Source: Halorhodospira halochloris (GTDB taxonomy: Bacteria; Pseudomonadota; Gammaproteobacteria; Nitrococcales; Halorhodospiraceae). Taken from it: 64,000 nucleotides of DNA. The translations under genes and the position numbers were made by a program. The notes below the pieces were generated by a model. That model saw nothing but the letters and a program-made list of their open reading frames with translations, searched no databases and was not told the origin of the DNA. The stretch is taken from the NCBI RefSeq assembly GCF_002356555.2, contig NZ_AP017372.2, positions 1,714,501-1,778,500 of the forward strand, written 5' to 3'. Of this stretch, positions 57,564-64,000 are shown piece by piece. The number at the start of each line of letters is the position of its first letter. The stretch's first letter is position 1.

Positions 57564-57594
57564 ATATCAGCTCAAAGCTCCATTTAAAAACCGG

Positions 57595-58690
57595 TTAGAC
57601 ACCGGCCTTGAGGCTGGCTTGGATGAAGGGATCCAAATGGCCGTCCAACACTGCCTGCGTATTGCCTATTTCTACCCCAGTGCGCAGGTCTTTAATCCTA
57701 GACTGGTCCAGGACGTAGGAACGAATCTGGCTCCCCCAACCAATATCCGCTTTACTATCTTCCTGCTCCTCGGCCTTGGCACGGCGTCTCTGCATCTCAA
57801 GCTCATAGAGCTTAGCGCGCAGCTGACTCATTGCAGTTGCACGGTTTTTGTGTTGCGAGCGGTCATTCTGCGACTGGACAACAATACCGGTTGGCTGGTG
57901 GGTTATACGTACCGCTGACTCGGTAGTATTGACGTGCTGACCACCGGCTCCTGAGGCACGAAAGACATCAACACGCAGATCAGATGGATCAATCTCGATG
58001 TCGACATCATCATCGATCTCGGGCGATACGAACACCGACGCAAACGAGGTGTGGCGCCGATTACCGGAGTCAAAAGGCGATTTGCGAACCAGCCGATGCA
58101 CACCGGTCTCGGTCCTCAGCCAGCCAAAGGCGTACTCGCCACTGAACTTGATGGTCGCGCTTTTAATCCCCGCTTCCTGACCCGCAGTTACCTCGATTAT
58201 CTCAGTGTCAAAGCCACGACTCTCGCCCCAGCGCAGGTACATGCGCAGGAGCATCTCTGCCCAATCCTGCGCTTCGGTGCCGCCCGAACCGGCCTGAATA
58301 TCAAGGAAGGCGTTGCAGTTATCCATCTCACCGGAGAACATCCGCTCCAGCTCCATGGTCTCAACCCGGGTGGTGACGCGCTCTACATCGGCGGCTATGG
58401 CCTCAAAGGTCTCAGCATCGCCCTCATCATGCGCCATTGCCAGCATCTCTGCGGCATCATCGAGTACCGCGGCCACCTCATCAATATTCTTTATGACCTT
58501 CTGTAGTTGAGACCTCTCCTGACTTAACTTCTGAGCCCGCTCCGGCTCCGCCCATACCTCGGGCATCTCCAACTCGCGGTTGACTTCCTCTAACCGCTCA
58601 CGCTTTTGAGTTTCGTCAAAGATACCCCCTCAGGGCTTGAAAACGCCCTTGGAGGTCATTGATCTTTTCTAAAAGCGGATTGATCTCCAT
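57595..58690 (-). CDS. prfB: Peptide chain release factor 2 (programmed +1 frameshift)
   Basis: Two frames join into a 364-residue protein. The first (ATG 58690) codes [24 protein letters not shown] and stops at UGA (58618-58616). The classic site AGGGGGTATCTTTGAC is present, with the Shine-Dalgarno-like AGGGGG at 58630-58625 and the slip codon CTT (58621-58619). After a +1 shift the frame runs from 58617 (DETQKRERL) to 57595. RF2 motifs are intact: SPF anticodon-type loop in KSPFDSG and GGQ in [20 protein letters not shown]2 reads UAA and UGA, and low RF2 promotes the shift. Confidence 0.97.
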
Positions 58691-58857
58691 GATTGCTTAC
58701 CTCTTGCCTCGACAACAGCACTCCTCGCGTGGAGCGCCGCGCATACTACAATATTTGCACACCTAATTGTGAGGTTCTCGCCCTGGGGCAGTTACTAAAG
58801 GCCCTCTCGGCGACCAACCAGCCCCGCTGCAGAGAAACTGCAAACCCTTACGCAGGA

Positions 58858-59010
58858 GTCCTTAATAGCGGCTTCCCTGAAGCCATTCAGCTGCCCCGGT
58901 GAGGAGGTCTTGGCGCCATGGATGGCGCCTTGAAGCCTCCAGGGATGGATTCACGGAGTCCTCCTCACCGGGGCAGCTGAATGGCTTCAGGGAAGCTTTC
59001 AAGGCACCCT
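58858..59010. repeat. Palindromic element copy R14
   Basis: The arms 58871-58907 and 58960-58996 are perfectly complementary over 37 bp around a 52-nt centre in the TCTTGGCGCC orientation. The variable segment is TGAAGCCATTCAG and the inner arm is GGTGAGGAGG. The outer ends (CTTAATAGCG and CTTTCAAGGCACCC) no longer pair well. It lies between the divergent prfB and PAS-GGDEF-EAL genes. Confidence 0.92.
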
Positions 59011-61095
59011 AACCTTGCAGAGAGATTTTTTCTATGCACTTATCGGTATAGAATAAAAGGCATAGGATCCCGCAATGAGGCGCTTCTAACATTGCCAACA
59101 AGACAGATCAGCCCAGACTGGGAAGCCGTTGTAAACGCCATTGAGGACCCCGTATTCGTCCATGACGTCGAATACCGTCTAGTAGGTGCCAACAGCGCCT
59201 ACCTCGAACAGGCCAACCTTAGCAGAGAGCAGGCCTTAGGGCGCCCCTACTGGGAAGTTTTCCCACAGCGCAACGGCCCCCTGCCCTCATGCCAAGAGGC
59301 TATGGCAGAACAGGATTCTCTGGCAACCAAGCAAGAACGCCTCGACTGCGGCCTTCACTCTACCGATAGGATAAAAAATCACCAAAATGGCCGAGTTTTC
59401 CTCTCGCGGGCATACCCACTAGCGGACCAACAAGGCAATTACAACTATTCAGTCCATGTACTGGATGACATCACCGAACGCGAAAACGCTCGCCACTCCC
59501 TGCAAGAACGAGACTGGCAATTCCAGCAGCTACTTGCCAACACTAGTGAAGGGATAATTATCACCGACAGCGAGGGCATTATTATATACGCCAACGCCGC
59601 TGCGGGCGAATTTTTCGGCAACTCGGCAAGCGCCCTTATCGGTGAAACATTCGCCAGCGAGACCGGCAAGGTCCAACCGCAACAGATCGAGCTGCAAACC
59701 CCTGGCTCTGGCACCAGAACGGTTGAGATCCGCGGTCGAGCAATTGAGTGGGAAGGCAAAAAGGCGTGGATGACCAACCTCCACGACGTAACCAACCGCG
59801 AATCGCTGCGCCTGTTATTCCAAGATCGCATCTCCCAAGCACTGCGCGCACTCCCCAGCGAGCAAAACAAGCTGGCGGTACTATTGATCGATATCAATGA
59901 TTTTAAGAGCATCAATGACAGTTTCGGCCAGCTCGTTGGCGATCTCGCCCTCAGACAGGTTGCAGACCGCTTAACTAGGGTGAAAAGTCCCCTTGGATTG
60001 GCGCCAATCGACTATATTGCCTCGCGCTTAGGCGGCGATGAGTTCGGCGTACTAATTCCCCACATCCAGGACGTTGGTGACCTGTCAGCAATAACCGAGC
60101 AGTTTGCACGCGCAGTAGAAACGCCAATAACAGTTGACGATAACGAGTTGCATGTCTCTGTCCGCATTGGCGTTAGCGTCTACCCGAATACGGCCAGCAG
60201 CGCCGCGGAGCTCATGCAACAGGCCGATACAGCGATGTATCAAGCCAAACGCGAGCAGTCCCGCCACCGCACCTTCAGCGAAGACCTGACAGTGGAGGCG
60301 CGCGAACGCTTGGAGCTTGGTGGCCACTTGCGTCAAGCCCTAGCCAACTCCGAACTGCACCTCGAATACCAGTTACAAGTAGACATGCAAAGCGGCTGCT
60401 GGGTAGGTAGTGAAGCCCTGTTGCGCTGGAATCATCCGCAGCGTGGCAGGATATCTCCAGGCCACTTCATCCCCATTGCCGAGCGCATCGGACTGATCGA
60501 CCAACTCGGCCAGTGGGTGCTGGAACAGGCCTGTCAGCAGGCCCACGCATGGCGCTGCGCCGGTTTGGACATGGCGAGCATATCGGTGAACATATCAGCA
60601 CCACAGATGACCCGCGGTGACCTGCCTGAGCAGGTAGAGAGGGCCCTTGAAAAAAGCGGCTTACCTGCGAGTGCGCTTAAACTTGAGATAACCGAGAGCA
60701 TCTTAATGGAGCAGGACTCTTGGGTAGTTGACCAATTACAGAGGCTTCGGGCCCAGGGGGTAAAGGTATCGCTCGACGACTTTGGCACCGGCTACTCCTC
60801 GCTGAGCTATCTAAAAGACCTGCCTGTAGATCAACTCAAAATCGACCGTTCGTTCATAAATGGCTTAGACACTGATCAGCAACTACTGAAGATAAACCGC
60901 GTTATCATAAATCTCGCAAGTAGTCTTGGCTTCTCATTGATCGCCGAAGGCATAGAGACCGAGGAGCAGGCCAGGATACTATTGGCTGAAGGCTGCCGTT
61001 ATGGGCAGGGTTTTTTCTACGCCCGCCCCTGCCCCACTCATGATATAGAGAAAATGCTCAAGGAACTGCTGCATGCAACGCATTCCCGAACCTGA
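58981..61095 (+). CDS. PAS-PAS-GGDEF-EAL protein with a shortened GGDEF domain
   Basis: Up to 704 residues. PAS domains at about 45-165 and 175-280 are followed by a GGDEF domain with intact SRLGGDEF but without the usual DPLTGLPNR start and without an RxxD inhibitory motif. The EAL domain (about 440-695) has SEALLRWNH, EITES, DDFGTGYSSLSY and GIETEEQ, so phosphodiesterase activity looks likely; the YQPQVD motif reads YQLQVD. It is a paralogue of the PAS-GGDEF-EAL protein at 8471-10894 (same DWEAV..IEDPVFVHD opening and PYWEVFP..GPLPSC). The only ATG in frame lies in the arm of repeat R14; a TTG at 59092 is the alternative start. Confidence 0.82.
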   Translation: MASGKLSRHPNLAERFFLCTYRYRIKGIGSRNEALLTLPTRQISPDWEAVVNAIEDPVFVHDVEYRLVGANSAYLEQANLSREQALGRPYWEVFPQRNGPLPSCQEAMAEQDSLATKQERLDCGLHSTDRIKNHQNGRVFLSRAYPLADQQGNYNYSVHVLDDITERENARHSLQERDWQFQQLLANTSEGIIITDSEGIIIYANAAAGEFFGNSASALIGETFASETGKVQPQQIELQTPGSGTRTVEIRGRAIEWEGKKAWMTNLHDVTNRESLRLLFQDRISQALRALPSEQNKLAVLLIDINDFKSINDSFGQLVGDLALRQVADRLTRVKSPLGLAPIDYIASRLGGDEFGVLIPHIQDVGDLSAITEQFARAVETPITVDDNELHVSVRIGVSVYPNTASSAAELMQQADTAMYQAKREQSRHRTFSEDLTVEARERLELGGHLRQALANSELHLEYQLQVDMQSGCWVGSEALLRWNHPQRGRISPGHFIPIAERIGLIDQLGQWVLEQACQQAHAWRCAGLDMASISVNISAPQMTRGDLPEQVERALEKSGLPASALKLEITESILMEQDSWVVDQLQRLRAQGVKVSLDDFGTGYSSLSYLKDLPVDQLKIDRSFINGLDTDQQLLKINRVIINLASSLGFSLIAEGIETEEQARILLAEGCRYGQGFFYARPCPTHDIEKMLKELLHATHSRT

Positions 61096-61735
61096 GTTAA
61101 TGGACGAGGAAAAACAGGCCCTAGCTTATGCCCAGGCCGATTTCGAAGAACCCAACAACCAGTTTGTTGAGACCTTCTTGAGCCTCTTTGGCCAGCCCAG
61201 CGGAACAATGCTCGACTTAGGCTGCGGGCCGGCCGATATCCCGCTGCGCTTTGCCCGCCAAGCGACCGAACTGCATATCATCGCGGTAGATGGCGCACCA
61301 GCCATGATTAAGTTAGCTAACCATACGCTGAGCCAAGATGCGGATGCCAAGGCTCGCATAGAGACGGTGTGCGCCAGCATTCAAGAACTACGATTACCGC
61401 CCCAGTCTTGCGACGCGGTAATCAGCAACAGTCTCTTACACCACCTGCATGAACCCTTAGCGTTCTGGGATACCATTCGCCATTGTGGTCGTACCGGGGC
61501 TGCGGTCTTGGTTATGGATCTCAGCCGCCCACAAGGCCGAGCCGAGGCGCAGGATATAGTAGACACTTACGCTGTTGACGAGCCCGCGGTACTGCGTAAA
61601 GATTTCTTCAATTCGCTGTTGGCGGCCTTTACCCCCGAAGAGGTGGAGCAGCAACTTACTGCGACTGGGCTTTGCGAACTGAGCGTAAAGCAGGCCAGTG
61701 ATAGGCACTGGATAGCTTATGGAGTACTGCAATAA
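61073..61735 (+). CDS. Class I SAM-dependent methyltransferase
   Basis: 220 residues with SAM motif I MLDLGCGPADIPLRFA, the acidic IAVDGAPAMIKLA, an ISNSLLHHLHEP motif IV-like segment and VLVMDLSRPQ. The substrate cannot be assigned. It overlaps the 3' end of the PAS-GGDEF-EAL gene by 23 nt, so the two are probably translated together. The stop codon is followed within 2 nt by palindromic element R15. Confidence 0.82.
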   Translation: MQRIPEPELMDEEKQALAYAQADFEEPNNQFVETFLSLFGQPSGTMLDLGCGPADIPLRFARQATELHIIAVDGAPAMIKLANHTLSQDADAKARIETVCASIQELRLPPQSCDAVISNSLLHHLHEPLAFWDTIRHCGRTGAAVLVMDLSRPQGRAEAQDIVDTYAVDEPAVLRKDFFNSLLAAFTPEEVEQQLTATGLCELSVKQASDRHWIAYGVLQ

Positions 61736-61737
61736 AT

Positions 61738-61882
61738 GCCCCTAAAACTTCCCCTGAGTCAATCAGCTGCCCCGGTATGGAGGACGCCGTGAATCCATCC
61801 CTGGAGGCTTCATGGCGCCATCCCTGGCGCCAAGACCTCCATACCGGGGCAGCTGATTGACTCAGGGGAAGTTTTAGAGGCA
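61738..61882. repeat. Palindromic element copy R15
   Basis: The arms 61741-61783 and 61836-61878 pair over 43 bp apart from the outermost position, around a 52-nt centre in the GACGCC orientation. The variable segment is TGAGTCAATCAG and the inner arm GGTATGGAGG. It starts 2 nt after the methyltransferase stop. Confidence 0.93.
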
Positions 61883-61958
61883 TCTCAAGGCAGGCGCCTT
61901 AAAATAGGTTTAGACTCATTGTCTTCCGAACAACAGCATTGTATGAGGAGTATAGATA

Positions 61959-62204
61959 ATGCCGACATACGATTACCGCTGCCCTAGTAACGGTGAGGTT
62001 ATAGAGGTGCGTCACTCAATGGATGAGCAGTTGACCACTTGGGGGGAGCTCTGCCAAGCCGCTGAACGCGACCTAGGCGACACCCCGGCGGATGCCCCGG
62101 TAGAGCGGCTTTTGTCCGCAGCATCGGTACTTAGCAGCGGCGCCCGCACCGAAACTGAACAGCCAGCGTGCTGCAGCCCCGAGGGAATGTGTGGCTGTCG
62201 CTAA
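61959..62204 (+). CDS. FmdB-like zinc-ribbon-type small protein
   Basis: 81 residues beginning MPTYDYRCPSNGEVIEVRHSM and containing LTTWGELCQAAERDLGDTPADAPVERLLS, the known pattern of the FmdB-type regulatory protein group. The C-terminal CCSPEGMCGCR is Cys-rich and may bind metal. The N-terminal ribbon keeps only one cysteine. Its function is not established. AGGAG precedes the ATG, and the stop overlaps the DUF1007 start by 1 nt. Confidence 0.75.
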   Translation: MPTYDYRCPSNGEVIEVRHSMDEQLTTWGELCQAAERDLGDTPADAPVERLLSAASVLSSGARTETEQPACCSPEGMCGCR

Positions 62205-62869
62205 TGAGCCGCCCAGGGATGAGCAGGATTAGAGCGCTAATCATCGCACTAGGGGTTTGGCTGCTCGGCGGGCTGAGCACAACAAGCGCTCACCCGCACT
62301 CCTGGATTGATCTACGGGTCATCGTGAAATTCAATGAAAATGGCGAAATAACGGCCCTAGAACAGCGCTGGCTGATGGATCCTTTTGCCAGCGCACTCTG
62401 GCTTGATGGCATGGACAGAGACATGCCTGAGGCGGCGCGCGAGGAGAAGCTCGATCAAGCTGCCGCAGAGGCTCTGGAGAGGGTATCCAGGCACGACTAT
62501 TTCACTAAAGTTAAGCACGGCGACGAAGAGATCCCTCACGCCAAAGCCAGGAACCCTAAACTTGAATCCGACCAGCGGCAACGTTTGCAGCTCCAATTCG
62601 AACTCGTCCTAGAAGAGCCAGTAGACCCCGGTAAGGCACCGTTACGTTACGCCGTATATGACCCGACCTATTACATCGAGATTCTTCATGCCGAGTCCGA
62701 TTCGATTAGGCTGCAAGGCGGTGGACTGCACTGCGATCTGCATATCGACTCGCCCTCCCCCGATCCCCAGAAGGTAGCCTACGCTGCATCTTTAGGAGTT
62801 GATGTGCAGCCTGATAGAGACCTCGGCCAACACTTCGCAGAGTGGGCAGAGATATCATGCGCGCAGTGA
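62204..62869 (+). CDS. DUF1007 family periplasmic protein
   Basis: 221 residues with a signal peptide ending ...STTSAHPHSWIDLRVIVKF, which is the conserved DUF1007 start. His-rich and acidic residues follow (MDRDMPEAAREE, RHDYFTKVKHGDEE), then APLRYAVYDPTYYIEI. Members are usually next to NicO/RcnA nickel-cobalt transporters, as here, and may bind the metal in the periplasm. It overlaps the transporter gene by 13 nt. A second ATG 15 nt downstream is possible. Confidence 0.82.
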   Translation: MSRPGMSRIRALIIALGVWLLGGLSTTSAHPHSWIDLRVIVKFNENGEITALEQRWLMDPFASALWLDGMDRDMPEAAREEKLDQAAAEALERVSRHDYFTKVKHGDEEIPHAKARNPKLESDQRQRLQLQFELVLEEPVDPGKAPLRYAVYDPTYYIEILHAESDSIRLQGGGLHCDLHIDSPSPDPQKVAYAASLGVDVQPDRDLGQHFAEWAEISCAQ

Positions 62870-63870
62870 TACTTGCCATCCTGCTCCTGCCGGCACTTGC
62901 TTGGGCCTCGCCCTTGTTTGAAGAGAGGCCAACCCAATCACCTGATGATGATGCTGCTAGCGAGCAGCGGGAGCAGGACGCTGCGCCACGCCCTGACCAA
63001 TCATCAGGCCAGCAACTGATCTCCTGGATAATTGTTCAGCAGCGCAAGCTCCACCGCCAGCTGGCTGAGGGGATTGAGCAGTTGCGCGACGCACCGACTG
63101 CAGCTGCGGCCGCCACACTTATCCTGACCAGTTTCCTGTATGGCGTTTTCCATGCCGTCGGACCTGGGCACGGCAAAGCGGTGATAACCACTTACCTGTT
63201 AACTCACCGTCAGCACCTGCGCCGCGGGATTGCGATGTCTTTCTTGGCCGCCCTGTTTCAAGGGTTAACCGCTATAGTTGCGGTAGGCCTAGTCCTATTC
63301 GTAGCCGGCCGAGCTGCAGGGGACGCCCTTGGCCAGACAGCCACGCTGGAGCAGGTGAGCTTTGCCCTCTTAACCTTGCTGGGGCTATGGCTAAGCGGCC
63401 GGGCGCTGCGCTCGCTCTGGCACCTGCGCGGGAAATCGACCGCAGATAAATCCCGTTCCACACCGGCCTGCTGTTCGGGCCATAACCACCACATTGACCC
63501 GCACTCAGCCGCTGTAACCGGCAACCGAGCAACTATGGCAGCAACCGTGCTTGCAGTAGGTGCAAGGCCGTGTGCTGGAGCTATATTAGTGCTGGTGGTG
63601 GGCCAATTAATGGGCATCTGGGCCGCCGGGGTGGCTGCTGTGATTGCTATGTCGGTGGGTACCGGTCTTACTGTCGCGGTGCTCGCCTCATTGGCCGTAT
63701 TGGCCAGACAGTGGGTTAGTAGCTACGCTAAAGAGAGCAGCGCGAAGGTTGCAGTTATCGCCCACGGATTTGCTCTGGCAGGAGGACTGCTTATCCTCGG
63801 TCTAGGTCTAATCCTGCTAACCGGTAGTTTCACTATACCCGCGCCACAGCATCCGCTAGGGAATTTCTAA
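62857..63870 (+). CDS. NicO-family nickel/cobalt transporter
   Basis: 337 residues with a signal peptide and about six spans. The motifs HAVGPGHGKAVITTYLLTHRQHLRRGI and VGARPCAGAILVLVVGQLMG are those of RcnA/NicO proteins; a His-rich loop (CCSGHNHHIDPHS) could bind Ni2+ or Co2+. RcnA exports these ions, while other members take them up, so direction is uncertain. ATG 62857 is chosen. Its TAA stop (63868-63870) lies in a sequence like the palindromic element terminus (GGGAATTTCTAAAAC). Confidence 0.88.
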   Translation: MRAVILAILLLPALAWASPLFEERPTQSPDDDAASEQREQDAAPRPDQSSGQQLISWIIVQQRKLHRQLAEGIEQLRDAPTAAAAATLILTSFLYGVFHAVGPGHGKAVITTYLLTHRQHLRRGIAMSFLAALFQGLTAIVAVGLVLFVAGRAAGDALGQTATLEQVSFALLTLLGLWLSGRALRSLWHLRGKSTADKSRSTPACCSGHNHHIDPHSAAVTGNRATMAATVLAVGARPCAGAILVLVVGQLMGIWAAGVAAVIAMSVGTGLTVAVLASLAVLARQWVSSYAKESSAKVAVIAHGFALAGGLLILGLGLILLTGSFTIPAPQHPLGNF

Positions 63871-63882
63871 AACTGCCTCAGT
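63859..63882. repeat. Possible palindromic element terminus remnant R16
   Basis: GGGAATTTCTAAAACTGCCT resembles the element end GGGAACCTCTAAAACT, but no right arm or centre follows in the remaining sequence. It overlaps the stop codon of the transporter gene. Confidence 0.35.
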
Positions 63883-63935
63883 CACAACTATCCAACAGCC
63901 CGTTGAAGTCGCATATACAAAACAAGGGAGGAACG

Positions 63936-64000
63936 ATGTCTGCTGACCTCGCCACCGGCCGGCAAAAACTCGCCTGGGCCCGTGCTCACATGCCCGTCCA
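63936..64000 (+). CDS. ahcY: Adenosylhomocysteinase, 5' end only
   Basis: An ATG with GGGAGGA upstream (63926-63932) opens MSADLATGRQKLAWARAHMPV, running off the window. The GRxKxxWAxxHMPV stretch is the N-terminal signature of S-adenosyl-L-homocysteine hydrolase, which splits SAH into homocysteine and adenosine. With only 21 codons seen the call is provisional. No SAH riboswitch was recognised in the 65 nt before it. Confidence 0.6.
   Translation, partial: MSADLATGRQKLAWARAHMPV

Noticed and set aside
58572-58690. prfB as a frameshifted pseudogene
   Set aside because: The break is the conserved programmed +1 site with all its signals, and the rest of the protein is intact.
63871-63935. SAH riboswitch before the ahcY start
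   Set aside because: Only 65 nt are available after the transporter gene and no conserved SAH riboswitch core was recognised.

Overview
The window reads as a chromosomal segment of a gammaproteobacterium of moderate G+C content. The evidence is gene order: rpoE-rseA-htrA-lepA-lepB-rnc-era-recO-pdxJ-acpS with divergent nadB, sdhCDAB-sdhE-ygfX, prfB-lysS with the release-factor-2 frameshift, uvrY/gacA-uvrC-pgsA, ccmABCDEFGHI and purB. A PomA/PomB-like stator pair and the general protein style would fit a halophilic member such as an Ectothiorhodospiraceae/Halorhodospira relative, but that is a guess from gene content, not a search.

Layout. 0-1.7 kb: the start of a curli locus on the minus strand (CsgD-like regulator, CsgE-like protein, and a frameshifted third gene running off the left edge). 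1.9-2.6 kb: a VKOR-family membrane protein. 3.3-15 kb: a cyclic-di-GMP/sensor block (GGDEF, three-PAS hybrid histidine kinase, Ner-like regulator, PAS-GGDEF-EAL, GGEEF, two HD-GYP proteins), with phhB and tRNA-Val inside it. 15-24.7 kb: DUF3592-like protein, ParA, ApbC/Mrp and a complete cytochrome c maturation operon including a short ccmD. 24.9-34.3 kb: oligopeptidase B, two thioesterases, MotB/MotA-type stator, pgsA, uvrC, a GacA-like regulator and a RibD-C-like reductase. 34.4-55.7 kb: mostly core genes (fumC, purB, nudix, rlmD, acpS-to-rpoE cluster, nadB, sdh operon). 55.9-64 kb: lysS, prfB, a second PAS-GGDEF-EAL, a methyltransferase, an FmdB-like zinc ribbon, DUF1007 plus NicO-type metal exporter, and the first codons of a probable adenosylhomocysteinase.

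The most striking signal is not a gene. About 16 loci carry members of one palindromic repeat family, roughly 130-155 bp each. Intact copies have a conserved 52-nt centre between two inverted arms of 37-45 bp that are perfectly or nearly perfectly complementary. The outer half of the arm differs from copy to copy, yet the two arms of each copy match, so the arms change in concert. Both orientations of the centre occur. One copy sits inside another with a candidate 4-bp target duplication. Copies lie in gene borders, split motA from motB and uvrY from uvrC, interrupt the 5' part of csgE, and supply stop codons (HD-GYP gene, NicO gene) or a possible start codon. None is seen between about 34.4 and 55.9 kb, where long core operons lie.

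Functionally, the curli regulator, the c-di-GMP synthesis and breakdown enzymes, the sensor kinase, the flagellar stator and the GacA-like regulator together suggest a region rich in motile-to-sessile control. The ccm, sdh and sdhE genes serve respiration and c-type cytochromes. The rpoE-rseA-htrA set handles envelope stress, and a good sigma-E-type promoter precedes rpoE.
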